64,000 nucleotides of DNA from Castanea sativa (Eukaryota > Streptophyta > Magnoliopsida > Fagales > Fagaceae): assembly GCF_040712315.1 (NCBI RefSeq), contig NC_134023.1:61090757-61154756 (forward strand). Reading direction: 5' to 3'. The notes below the pieces were generated by a model. It searched no databases. It saw only the letters and a program-made list of their open reading frames with translations, and had not been told where the DNA came from. Below are positions 22,016 to 33,482 of the stretch, piece after piece (positions within the stretch are counted from its first letter, which is position 1; every line of letters begins with the position of its first letter). Both the position numbers and the translations under genes were made by a program.

Positions 22016-22450
22016 CTCATTCTTATGAAAGTTTAATAAGAAGGAATTCCATTATTATAAATTTAAGTTATTTATCTAAATTTAATTGAAAAACTTGATA
22101 TATAGCACATGGTTGTATTTTATTACAACTATGAAGCTACTTGTTGGAGACTTTAATTTAAAGCTGCATAATCTAATGCACTATACTTAAGGAAAATATC
22201 TTTTATTATTTTTATTTTTTTTAATACTTAAAGGACAATATCTTAAAGTATGAAGCATTTACAGTAGGCTTGTGTACATAAGTACATTGTAGCATTTATT
22301 TTTTATTTTATTTTTTTATTGTGAGAAACAAACACACATACACACAAGAGAGAGAAAGGGGTTCATTTATTTATTTATTTTAAAGTTTACATTGTATCAT
22401 ACAAACAAATGCAACTAGTGTAATTGGAAAACCTAAGTTCCTCATTCTCA

Positions 22451-22585
22451 AGTGGGTTCTAGATGATTATATAAGAGATCTGAGGTTCAATTCCTACCTA
22501 CACCAAAAATCGATTAGTATCTTGATCTGATGATAAGGAGTTATCATTAGGAGTAAACACCATACATTGAAACTCTCTAAAAAAA
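22451..22585 (+). mobile_element. tRNA-derived SINE with target-site duplication
   Basis: 135-bp insert with B box GGTTCAATTCC (22484-22494), body 'cttgatctgatgataag', and a short A-tail. It is flanked by a 16-base direct repeat, AAGTYCCTCATTCTCA, at 22435-22450 and 22586-22601 (one mismatch). Such a long TSD is typical of LINE-driven SINE insertion. Confidence 0.75.
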
Positions 22586-22601
22586 AAGTCCCTCATTCTC
22601 A

Positions 22602-22859
22602 AAAAAAGAAGAAGGAAAACCTAAGTCCCTATGTCTAAAGTAGTAAATATGCTTATATAAGCATATATAAGCGTTACCCTCCTTTTTCCTATTTAACAAA
22701 TTTATTCATTGTTTTCAAAACAAAAGTAAATTAGTCAGTAGCCCATACAATGCACAAACAATTTTAACATGATAATTTTTTTTTCACTTTTATATTTTTT
22801 ACACTAAATATAAGATTTGTTAATTATGGTAGTAATTAATAAACATTTATTATAGTTAT
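22602..22859. repeat. segment A up to the Tat insertion
   Basis: AT-rich sequence whose end, 'aattatggtagtaattaat..ttatagttat', matches 19290-19320 and 45410-45450. It resumes after the retrotransposon at 33964 with the duplicated target GTTAT. Confidence 0.6.
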
Positions 22860-23609
22860 TGTGGGGAGTAAAAAGACCCTGATGAAGATGTGGGCCTTTG
22901 GGCCATGCTAGGGAAGGCCGACCTGCTCTTGGGTTTTGAACTTGTTAGTACTACGGGTCGGCCCATACGCCGAGGATCCGAGGATCCAGCCGAGGGCGAA
23001 TTTCCCTTCGGACGGACACCGGAGAACCCGGGACTTCATGATAAAGGTTAGGGAATGACACGGTCAAGACCGATGGTTAAAGGGGGGAAACCCTTGAATG
23101 CCCTAGAAGCACCGATGTTAAGGAAATACCAAAGATAAAGGCTGTCACCTCCACATTAAAGACCCTGCACCTACCACCCTGGCCGCATTAATGGGGAAAT
23201 GACACCTGAACAGTGGAAGGGAAACTTCTGGTTACTATTCAAAGGCACTGAGAAAAGAAATATCTAGGCTAAGGGGGAATTGGGGCAACACGTGTACAAA
23301 GTATCAAAAAGAAGAGTATTTAAGGAGCAACCTAGAACTGAAAATGGGATCCCTTCTTTTGTAATCTCAAAAAGAAAAAGAAAAAAGAGAAAGAGATAAT
23401 ATAAGAACTGTTCTCGGCTTACGTCCGAGCAGGTTGATTTACAGTATTCCTTGTTGTTTTTAAGTGCTTACAATCTTTGGCTTGTCATTTAATCCTCAAA
23501 CACTTCTAACCTGGGTTTCAAGCCCACACTCTACAAATCATATTGTTTAAGGCTCATTGGGCCTGAGCCCGTAACTGTTCTTGGGGCCAGATGCAATTGT
23601 GTACTTACA
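22860..23609 (+). repeat. 5' LTR of the Tat element (750 bp)
   Basis: Begins TGTGGGGAGT, ends GTACTTACA. Contains 'gccgaggatccgagg' repeats, 'gccgcattaatggg', a TATTTAAGG TATA-like box near 23316, and a T-rich R/U5. Two bases separate it from the primer site. Confidence 0.9.
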
Positions 23610-23611
23610 AT

Positions 23612-23629
23612 TGGCGCCGTCTGTGGGAA
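23612..23629 (+). promoter_or_regulatory. primer binding site
   Basis: TGGCGCCGTCTGTGGGAA follows the LTR. Its first nine bases are complementary to the 3' end of a tRNA ending ACGGCGCCA (tRNA-Asp is the usual candidate). This is the standard start of minus-strand synthesis in Tat-type elements. Confidence 0.75.
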
Positions 23630-23656
23630 ATCTAGTCTAGAAGAGGCAGGGATACT

Positions 23657-25627
23657 ATGGCAGGCTTAGGTGCTCACCATGCAGAGTCACAGGGATCACA
23701 GCCGAAAGATCATTTCGAACGTCTTGAACATTGAAGGGATCGTGAGGGGAGTGTCCATACAGAATACCCAGGTGCTAGCCATATTCATGTGGGGGGTAGC
23801 ACCACCCACGATGAGGGTTCTAAATCCATGCAGAAGGAAATCAACCGTTTAAAGAGAAAGCTACGCCGCGCCAAGCGTAGGTTTTCACCGTCCTCATCTA
23901 ATTCTTCCTCAGAGGAGGATAGGGGAGCTGGCTACAGCTCAAGGTCGCGCTCTCCCACCGGTGCAACATCTTCCGGTGAGGAGGACGACCAGCCAACTCG
24001 CAGACGTAAGAAGCCTCATTCTAGGGGCTTAGGTAACGATGCTATGAGTAGGGCGTTGCACCAGCTCTCCAAATCTCCATTTGCACGGAGGATTGAGAAA
24101 AGAAGGCTTCCCAGAAGGTTTACCCAGCCCACTTTCACCATCTATAATGGCCGGACTGATCCGGTGGAGCATGTGAGTCACTTTAACCAGAGGATGGCGG
24201 TGCACTCTCACAACGAGACCCTGATGTGTAAAGTTTTTCCCTCTAGCCTGGGACCTGTTGCTATGAGGTGGTTCAACGGCCTTAAGTCGGGGTCTATAAG
24301 TTTGTTTGGGGAGCTTACTAGGGCATTCGCTTCACGGTTCATTACGTGTAGCAGAGTACCTCGGCCATTGGATTCGCTGTTATCCATGACCATGAGGGAA
24401 GGGGAGACGTTGAAAGCATACTCCGATCGTTACTGGGAGATGTTTAATGAAATAGATGGCGACTTTGATGAGGTGGTGCTTAATACCTTTAAGGTAGGCC
24501 TCCCTACTGATCACGACCTGAGAAAGTCTTTGACTAAAAAGCCTGTTCGCAGTGTACGTCACCTCATGGACCGTATTGACGAGTATAAGAGAGTGGAGGA
24601 AAACCAACAGCAAGGAAAGGGAAAGGAGAAGGTTATCCCGCAGGAGAGAAGGAATTTCAGGTCGGACAGATACCACAATAACAGGCCGAGGAGAGATTAC
24701 GTTGGACAGTCCGCCTCGGCAGCACCTCAGGCCGTGAACACTGTATTCCGAGAACCAGTACATCAGCTGCTGGAGAAAGTTCGTAAGGAACCCTTCTTTA
24801 AATGGCCTGATAAGATGGCAGGAGGCCCTGCGAAGAGGAATCATAACCTCTTTTGCCAGTACCACCGGGATGTGGGCCACACTACCGAGAACTGTCGGAC
24901 CCTGTGGAACCATCTGGAGCAGCTCGTCAGTGAGGGAAAGTTAAAGCAGCACTTGTGTCAGCCCACTGGGCAGGTCAGTCAAGTTGGCTCAAACAACCAG
25001 AGGAACAATACATCTCGGCCAGCATTGGGAACAATTAATGTTATCTTCGCTGCACCTGGTAGGACCGGCTCAGGTCCCACTAGGGTGATGGCGGTTTCCC
25101 ATCCTCAGGCCGAGGATGTGGGTCGCAGGCCGAAGAGATTGAAGGGCACTTTGCCCGTCTTAGATTTCTCCGAGGAGGATAAGGTAGGGACTATCCAGCC
25201 CCATGACGATGCTCTTGTGGTCACCCTCAGAATAGGGAACTATGATGTGAGAAGGGTGATGATAGATCAGGGCAGCGGTGCAGATATCATGTACCCTGAT
25301 CTATTTAAGGGGTTAAGGTTAAAGTTGGAAGACCTTACTCCTTATGATTCGCCGCTTATAAGCTTTGAAGGGAGAGCCGTTGTGCCGAAGGGACAGATCC
25401 GTTTGCCCGTTCAATCCGGCTCAGAAACGGTTGAGGTGGACTTCATCGTGGTTGATGCGTACTCTCCATATACATCCATCCTTGCCAGGCCTTGGCTGCA
25501 TGCGCTTGGAGCCGTCTCCTCTACCTTACATGTTAAAGTTAAATTCCCCTCGGGGGAATGTGTTGAGGAAATCCTCGGCAGCCAATCGGTAGCCAGGCAG
25601 TGCATATCGGCTGCAGTACTGCATTAG
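23657..25627 (+). pseudogene. Tat gag and protease, broken by stops
   Basis: Capsid and aspartic protease region. The likely ATG is at 23657, in the same frame as everything up to 28984, but a TGA at 23732-23734 cuts it after 25 codons; the frame is open again from 23735, with a later ATG at 23789. Retrotrans_gag is at about 24130-24600 (motifs WFNGLKSGSI, FASRFI, ETLKAYSDRYW, FKVGLP). A CxxH..H..C knuckle variant (CQYHRDVGHTTENC) is at about 24865-24900. The protease site reads VMIDQGSGADIMY near 25255-25290, D-Q-G-S-G-A in place of the canonical D-S/T-G, as in many Tat proteases. The frame stops at TAG 25625. Basic, serine-rich N-terminus. Confidence 0.85.
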
Positions 25628-26596
25628 ACAGAAGCCGAGTCTTCGGCTTTGATCACCAAAGACTTATAGCAGTTAACGGCTCTTGATTCATCTGGAATGG
25701 TGACAGGAGATGAGACACATTGCGAGGGGTTAGAGAAGTTTCCAGTAGCCGATGACCCAGAGAGATTCTTCCAAGTCGGTGTACTTTTGCCACACCAAGA
25801 GAAGATGGAATTGTTAGAATTCTTGAAGGACAATGTTGATGTTTTTGCGTGGGATCCTTATGAAGCTCCAGGCGTGGATCCGGGCTTCATTTGTCATCAC
25901 TTAAATGTCAACCCAGCTATTATTCCGAGAAGGCAGCCACCTCGGCGCTCTTCCAGAGAACATTCCGAGGCTGTGAAGGAAGAGGTGCTTAAACTCAAGA
26001 GGGCTGGGGCTATCAAAGAAGTTTTCTACCCCGAGTGGTTGGCCCATACAGTTGTCGTTAAAAAGAAAAATGGAACGTGGAGGGTATGTGTGGACTTTAC
26101 TGATCTGAACAAGGCCTGTCCTAAAGATTCGTTCCCAATGCCACATATTGATCAACTGGTGGATGCCACTGTCGGACATCCTCGGATGAGTTTTTTGGAC
26201 GCCTTCCAGGGTTATCACTAGATTCCCTTGGCATTAGAGGATCAGGAGAAGACTGCCTTCATTACACCGACGGGAAATTATCATTATAAGGTCATGCCAT
26301 TTGGCTTGAAGAATGCTGGGGCTACCTATCAAAGGATGATGACCAGAATGTTCGAACAGCAAATGGGGAAAACCATTGAAGTATATGTTGACGATATGGT
26401 GGTGAAAAGCAAAACAATACCCTCACACGTGAAAGATTTGGCCGACACTTTTCAGATATTGAGAAAGTACAAGTTGCGCCTCAACGCCTCAAAGTGTTCT
26501 TTCGGCGTGGGGTCTGAAAAGTTCTTGGGATATATGATTACTCATAGAGGCATAGAGGTAAATCTGGTGCAGGTCAAGGCTATTCAGGACTTGTAG
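25628..26596 (+). pseudogene. Tat reverse transcriptase, interrupted by in-frame TAG codons
   Basis: Reverse transcriptase in the same frame as gag-protease. A second TAG (25667) lies between protease and RT. RT starts near 25900 and shows VVVKKKNGTWRVCVDFTDLN, then a TAG (26219) inside the otherwise conserved GYH-x-IPL motif, [14 protein letters not shown], the catalytic YVDDMVVKS (about 26385-26410), and a final TAG at 26594. No frameshift occurs anywhere in the 5.3-kb frame. Confidence 0.88.
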
Positions 26597-28984
26597 CCTC
26601 CTCGCAACCCAAAAGAAATTCAAAAGTTAACGGGAATGATTGCCGCCTTGAATAGGTTCATATCTCAGTCGGCTGACCGGTGTCGTCCTTTCTTCCAACT
26701 GTTGAATAAGTGGAAAGGGTTCCAATGGACCGAGGACTGCGAGTTAGCTTTTCAACAGCTCAAGCAATATCTTTCTCGGCCACCCATTCTGTCTCGTCCG
26801 GAGGCACATGAGATTTTATTTGCTTATCTGGCAGTGGCCGTCCATGCGGTCAGCCTGGTCCTGATAAGAGATGATAACGGGGTGCAAAGACCGGTATATT
26901 ACGTTAGTAAGTCTCTGGGTGATGCCGAGGTGCGTTATCAACCCTTAGAGAAAGTGCTCCTGGCCGTGGTACATGCCACGCGAAAGCTTCCCCATTATTT
27001 TCAGTCCTACACGGTGGTTGTTCTGACCCAATTGCCCCTTAAGGCAGTGCTGCGTAGCGCCGACTACTCAGGAAGGATAGCAAAGTGGGGGACCATCCTG
27101 GGGGCTTTTGATATTAAATACAAGCCTCGCACCTCGGTGAAGGGCCAGGTCCTCGCTGACTTGGTGGCGAAATTTGCCGAGCCATTACTGGAAGAAACTC
27201 TAAAAGAAGCACACATGGATGAAAAATCAGTTGGTGTGATTACAGCTGCCATGCCTCCGATTTGGAAAGTATATGTGGATGGGGCGGCTAATCAGAGAGG
27301 ATCTGGTGTCGGACTTGTTCTAACGTCCCCTGAGGGAATTGTCTTCGAAAAATCTTTGAGATTGGCGTTCTCGGCTACTAACAATGAGGCCGAATACGAA
27401 GCGGTCTTGGTAGGTATGAAAATGGTTCATAGAATGGGTGGAAAGGAAATCCATATCTTCTCGGATTCTCAACTGGTGGTCGGCCAGGTCACGGGAACCA
27501 TGGAGGCTAGAGATCCAAAGATGCAGGAATATTTGGCCCAGATCAAGCGCCAGCAAACTGAATTTGACTCCTTCGCCTTAACCCATATCTCTCAGAGCGG
27601 AAACACTCATGCGGACTCCTTAGCCACGCTGGTAACGTCCTCGGCTCAAGGTTTACCTAGGGTTATCCTCGTTGAGGATTTACTAGAACCCTCTCTTGTC
27701 ATTACCAATGCGCCTCGCATCCATCTAATAAGGCCTGGACCTAGTTGGATTGACCCGGTCATATCTTTTCTTAGGAATGATGTCCTTCCTGAGGACAAAT
27801 CTGAAGCAGATAAGGTACGCCGAAAGGCGCCACGTTTTTGGTTGTCCGAGGACCAGAAACTGTACAAACGATCCTTTTCAGGACCGTACTTGTTGTGTGT
27901 GCACCCTGACTCAACGGAAGGGCTTCTAGAAGAATTGCATGAAGGGATTTGTGGCAGCCACACTGGGGGAAGATCCTTAGCCCACAGAGCTCTGACTCAG
28001 GGTTATTGGTGGCCCAATATGCAAAGAGAGGCCCAAGACTATGCCAGGAAATGTGATCAGTGTCAGAGGTTTGCTCCTAATATTCATCAACCTGGAGGAG
28101 TTCTTAACCCCCTTTCCAGTCCTTGGCCCTTCGCACAGTGGGGACTAGACATAGTTGTGCCATTTCCGAGGGCAACAGGTAATAAAAGATGGCTTCTCGT
28201 GGGAACAGACTATTTCACTAAATGGGTTGAGGCCGAGCCCTTAGCAAATATTAGAGATGTTGACTCCAAGAAGTTTGTCTGGAAAAACATCGTTACTAGA
28301 TTCGGTATACCACACACACTCATCTCAGACAATGGTGTTCAGTTCGACAGTAAGGCTTTTAGGAAGTATTGTGGTGACATGGGTATCATAAATAGATATT
28401 CCACCCCAGCTTATCCTCGAGGAAATGGGCAAGCCGAGGCCGTTAACAAAGTCATTGTCAGTGGGCTGAAGAAAAGGTTGGATGATGCGAAAGGCAGATG
28501 GGTAGAAGAGCTCCCTCATGTTCTGTGGACGTATCGGACCACACCGCGCAGGTCCACTGGAGAAATGCCATTCTCTATGACCTATGGAGCCGAGGCGGTG
28601 ATACCTCTGGAATCTGGTTTTCCCACCCTAAAGACGAGCTCTTTTAATCCAAAGAATAACGCGGGACTCCTAGAGAAAGGCCTAGATTTGCTTGAGGAAC
28701 GGCGCGAGGCAGCAATGGTCCAAATGGCTTATTATCAACAGAAGCTAAAACGGGGATATGATGCCCACGTGAGGCTAAGGCCACTTGCACCTGGAGATCT
28801 CGTACTAAGAAAAGTTGTGGGCACCTCTAAGAACCCAGCTTGGGGTAAGCTAGGACCCAACTGGGAAGGCCCCTATCGCATTGTTTCAGTAGCAGGCATA
28901 GGGTCATATCGGCTAGCTGACCTAGATGAAAGAATTGTACCACGCCCATGGAATGTAAATAATCTTAGAAGATATTATTATTAA
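26597..28984 (+). pseudogene. Tat RNase H, archaeal-type RNase H and integrase
   Basis: The longest intact part of pol; the first ATG is at 26636 and the frame is open to TAA 28982. In order: gypsy-type RNase H remnant (RPVYYVSKSL..ESRYQP-like motif, catalytic first Asp missing, usual in Tat); second, archaeal-type RNase H with VYVDGAANQRGSG, a central E and FSDSQLVVGQV; integrase with the H-H-C-C finger (LHEGICGSHTGG..CDQCQRF), and the D,D,E core in GLDIV, SDNGVQF and NGQAEAVN. A C-terminal tail with GPYRIV follows. Catalytic residues are all present in this part, but it is translated only if upstream stops are passed. Confidence 0.9.
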
Positions 28985-29040
28985 TAAAGTGTGCTTTTGC
29001 CAGTGAACATTTCAAAGTTATGAGTACTTCTGACGGATGC

Positions 29041-30399
29041 AGCTACTGTTCTCAAGAATCAAACAGAAACTTGGTTAAGTGCAGTCTTCGGACCACAAAC
29101 CTTGTGGAAATTGATGTCTTGTCATTTGTTAAACAGAACCTTAGTTATGCCGGGTCTTCGGACCTCCTACTTTGGGGAAATTAAAATTTGAAGCTACTGT
29201 TCTCAAGAATCAAACAAAAACTTGGTTAAGTGCAGTCTTCGGACCACAAACCTTGTGGAAATTGATGTCTTGTCATTTGTTAAACAGAACCTTAGTTATG
29301 CCGGGTCTTCGGACCTCCTACTTTGGGGAAATTAACATTTGAAGCTACTGTTCTCAAGAATCAAACAGAAACTTGGTTAAGTGCAGTCTTCGGACCACAA
29401 ACCTTGTAGAAATTGATGTCTTGTCATTTGTTAAACAGAACCTTAGTTATGCCGGGTCTTCGGACCTCCTACTTTGGGGAAATTAACATTTGAAGCTACT
29501 GTTCTCAAGAATCAAACAGAAACTTGGTTAAGTGCAATCTTCGGACCACAAACCTTGTGGAAATTGATGTCTTGTCATTTGTTAAACAGAACCTTAGTTA
29601 TGCTGGGTCTTCGGACCTCCTACTTTGGGAAAATTAAAATTTGAAGCTACTGTTCTCAAGAATCAAACAGAAACTTGGTTAAGTGCAGTCTTTGGACCAC
29701 AAACCTTGTGGAAATTGATGTCTTGTCATTTGTTAAACAGAACCTTAGTTATGCCGGGTCTTCGGACCTCCTACTTTGGGGAAATTAACATTTGAAGCTA
29801 CTGTTCTCAAGAATCAAACAAAAACTTGGTTAAGTGCAGTCTTCGGACCACAAACCTTGTGGAAATTGATGTCTTGTCATTTGTTAAATAGAACCTTAGT
29901 TATGCCGGGTCTTCGGACCTCCTACTTTGGGGAAATTAACATTTGAAGCTACTGTTCTCAAGAATCAAACAGAAACTTGGTTAAATGCAGTCTTCGGACC
30001 ACAAACCTTGTGGAAATTGATGTCTTGTCATTTGTTAAACAGAACCTTAGTTATGCCGGGTCTTCGGACCTCCTACTTTGGGGAAATTAACATTTGAAGC
30101 TACTGTTCTCAAGAATCAAACAGAAACTTGGTTAAGTGCAGTCTTCGGACCACAAACCTTGTGGAAATTGATGTCTTGTCATTTGTTAAACAGAACCTTA
30201 GTTATGCCGGGTCTTCGGACCTCCTACTTTGGGGAAATTAACATTTGAAGTCACTGATCTTAAGAATCAAACAGAAACTTGGTTAAGTGCAGTCCTCGGA
30301 CCACAAACCTTGTGAAAATTGATGTCTTGTCATTTGTTAAACAGAACCTTAGTTATGCCGGGTCCTTGGACCTCCTACTTTGGACAAATTGACATTTAA
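29041..30399 (+). repeat. 151-bp tandem repeat array, nine copies
   Basis: Copies start at 29041, 29192, 29343, 29494, 29645, 29796, 29947, 30098 and 30249, a constant period of 151. The first eight differ by only a few bases each; the ninth is more diverged, and a degenerate tail continues to about 30640. Each unit is itself a diverged dimer: 'cttggttaagtgcagtcttcgg' and 'ccttagttatgccgggtcttcgg' halves each carry 'tcttcggacc' (both quoted motifs shortened to their shared core). Tandem repeats in the region between pol and the 3' LTR are a known habit of Tat/Ogre elements and can seed satellites. Confidence 0.95.
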
Positions 30400-30942
30400 A
30401 CTTATTGATCTTAAGAACCAATGGGAAATTGTTTAAGTCTTGTCCTTAGACCACAAACTTGATCAAAGTTAACCCCTTATTATGCCTGGGTGTTAATGCG
30501 TTACTGTTTATTAACTCGGATCTTAAGTTTTATATCTTTAAGTGTTAAGCAAATTTGTGTAAGGAATGGTCCTCGGACCTTACATCCTACTAGAAACGGT
30601 GCTATACATTACAAGGGTTTGATCGTTATATGAGGTATTTTATTCTTTTTAATCAAGGCATTGTTTAAATGTCTCAAACATGTCACCTTCTGTTAAGTCT
30701 TTAATAACGTGCGCATGATTATGTGGAAGTTATGATTGTGCAATCCTTGGACTTAGATTTGTTTACTCTGAGAAACTTTTGCTATGTATTAATGGGAAAC
30801 TTTTGCGATAAGTATAAAAAGAATAAAGTAAAAACAGATGCAACACGAGTGAAAATCAAATAAAGTTGTTATTCATTAATCATTTGGACATGCATTACAT
30901 ATAAAGGCTGAACATGGAGAAAGAGAAGCCCTAAGCTAGGTC
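30400..30942. other. non-coding spacer between repeat array and antisense gene
   Basis: Degenerate continuation of the repeat to about 30640 (recurring 'cctcggacc', 'cttagacc' words), then unique AT-rich sequence that should include the 3' end of the antisense transcript. No polyadenylation signal can be singled out. Confidence 0.5.
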
Positions 30943-33482
30943 CTAAGCTTTTGGAGGAGGATCTTGCTGAGAAGTGCTGGTTCCCTCTGTCTCTTTCAGC
31001 TCCAACTCAAAAGGAGACAGAACCTTTTTTCCTTTGTCTGCTACTTTCGTTGGAGGGACATTGGATTCCATGGCTTGGCTAAGGCCCTTCTCGGCATCTA
31101 CGCCTCCTTCCTTGTCTTTATTGGAACCCGAAGGTTCTGTAGGATCTGGAATTGGCTTTGGGACCATGGGAGGAAGAGCAGGAAGAGTTGTCTCAGGGGT
31201 AGGATTAGCAGCAGGAGCCTCTTCAATCTCCTGTATCTCCAGGGGAAGCCAAACGTTCTCGGACTTCCTCAGATCCGAAGATAGAGGAACTCCTGCTACG
31301 TTTAAAGCTTCCCACAGACTTTCTGACAATACTCCCGGCACAAGGTCGCGAAGTCCTCTGTCAGCTGCTCCTCGGTGGTTGCTACCCCTTCCTCGAAACT
31401 CGCCTGCTTGGCAGCTTGTAAAGAGAGTTCGAATGAGCTGGCTTCTTCCTTCATCAGCGCAAGTTCTTTTTCCAAATCCGAGCGTTCCCGTTGGACTCGG
31501 GCGAGCTCATCATCTTTTTCGCGAAGGAGCTTGCGCTGCCCCTCTATCTGGGTCTTCATAGTCTTCAAGTTTGACTCGACCCCATTTTTCTCTCTCCTCA
31601 GCTCAGCCACCTCCGAGGTAAGCTTTTCATTCTCAGCAAGAGCTGTGCCCAAGGACTTCTTTGTTTCCAGCCTAATCTCCAGCTCAGTCTTGGCCTTCTT
31701 CCGAGTGTCTTCTATAAATTTCTCGGCTACAAAGACCTCCTGAATGGCCTGTAACAAAGTGTGATGGAATCAGGAATAGTAAACAAACTTATGAATATTG
31801 TTAAAAGTGGAATCTTCCTAAAAAGGGGTAAACTTACCAGCACTAAATCCCTTTTTAAAGAGAGGAATAGTTGTGGCTGGCTCATTTTTTCCAAGGTCTC
31901 CATGTACTTGGGCAACAAAAGAGGGCGCTCCAACACTTCGGCCAAGTGGTGGGCATGGCCTTGTTGAACTGCCCTTATACTGGATTGGCAGGAGATGGGT
32001 GCGCCGTCCAGTCTTAAGTCGGGGGACCAGGTGGTCGGTGCTCGGCGCACTTCGGCCTCGTCCCTGATTTCCCCGCTTTCAACAGAGCGGGCCCTACCCT
32101 TGCCTTTGTCCAGCTTCTGCTGCTGAACTGGTGGGAGTTGTTGTAGTGATTTCTTGGGGTCCTTACTGATCGTCCCCTCAATATCCCCCTTTCTCTTCTT
32201 CTTGGGATCCTCGGCTGGAAGTTTTGGCTCAGCTGGAGGAGGGGGAGGTGGCAAAGATGGGGGAACTTGGGACGTCCCCGTCTTTTTCTCCATAACCTTC
32301 GTAGCTCTATTGGTTAGGAGACCCTTCATCCTGCCCATATTTTCCTCGGATTCGTCCTCGGGTAGGGCAACTACAAACCCTGCAATTCCAGAGGCCTCGG
32401 TGGCTTCTTCCTCCTCGTCGGAAAGTACGACGAACTGATTCCCTCGAGGTCTCTCGGTGTCTTCAAAATGGAATTGATCTATCTCTTCGTCTAATGTATG
32501 TGAAGAAGACATATGCTCTTCTGGGATAATAGTTGCCTGAGAGTGCACGGCGAGGGGAATTGCCGCTATGGGTTGGTTGTACAAAACGGTGTGAGGGGCG
32601 TCAGGGAGCTCGCGGTCGTCCAAAAAGTGGGGCCGGGCTACGTTTATTCTCCTTCGTCTTCGGTCACCCGCAATTATGGCGTTCTCTATCTCCTGGAAGT
32701 CCGAGGATATGGGAGTGTACCCCAGAATAAGATGAGCAGCCCTGAGTTGTAAGTCTTCGTTAACGAATACCTCGGAGCGAAGTACTCGGTTTAGGTCTGC
32801 GATGTTACAGTGACTCAAATGAGGGCGCACGTGTTGCTTATCTGCAAAAAAGACGTCAAAACAAACAAGCCTGATCAGATTCACACAGATATGTAATAAG
32901 TTTAAGTAATTATGAATACTCATTTTTGTGTGTGTTAGAGGAAGTTGTGTTGTGGGGAGATTAATCCTATGGCATCGCACCTGGGTCCCCCCACTTAACT
33001 GGGCAATGGAGGCCATCGTGCCAGTTCCCAGAGACGATCAGGTGGTCGTCCTTCATGCCTTTGTTGGATTTGGGCAAACAGGAGATTAACCTAACGACAC
33101 TAGAACGGGACTTAATGTAGTAACCTACATTGGAGAGTTTATGGGACTCGTACAGAAAAACGACATCATGCCAGGAGAGGTTTAGACCCATTTGCTCGTT
33201 TAGAGCATCGACGCTACCCAAAACTCTAAAAACGTTTGGGAGGCACTGATCGGGACACAACCGGTGGTTGCGAAGGTACTCCCTAGTTACAGGTTTCATT
33301 GGGAGGGTCATCCCACCCTCTATAAAGGCTATCATTGGGATGATAACCTCTCCCTCTTTCCTAGAATCTGCGACGGCTTCCGCCGGACAATATTCTAGAC
33401 CTACGTCGCTGGGAATACGGTACTTGGCCCTAAAGCCTTCCATCCCAGCGGCGGTATCTACTAGACACTTGAATCTTCCCAT
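30943..33482 (-). pseudogene. antisense gene of the Tat element (Transposase_28-like + coiled coil), frameshifted
   Basis: Minus-strand gene inside the element, opposite to gag-pol, with plant introns: exon 1 33482-32981, exon 2 32841-31838, exon 3 from 31748. Junctions are GT..AG and keep phase. Exon 1 encodes a globular domain (KYRIPSDVGLEY, GGMTLPMKPVTREYLR, PNVFRVLGSVDAL) that I assign to the putative gypsy-type transposon family (Transposase_28). Exon 2 adds a region with acidic, Pro-rich and Lys-rich stretches, ending SLKRDLVL. Exon 3 is a long heptad-rich coiled coil (LETKKSLGTALAENEKL onward), then an acidic/Pro-rich tail to TAA at 30945-30943. One extra base in 31311-31316 (CTGTGGGAAG) shifts the frame at the coiled-coil/tail junction. 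Function unknown; such antisense ORFs have been described in Tat elements. Confidence 0.75.

Noticed and set aside
24380..24913. 177-codon minus-strand frame inside gag
   Set aside because: Shadow of the gag frame with no motif of its own, unlike the spliced gene at 30943-33482.
29041..30399. CRISPR-like array
   Set aside because: Regular spacing is due to complete 151-bp tandem units without variable spacers, inside a plant retrotransposon.
30964..31743. Plus-strand frames of 106, 195 and 122 codons
   Set aside because: Mirror images of the antisense gene's coiled-coil exon; Ser-rich composition is what Leu/Glu-rich coding gives in reverse.
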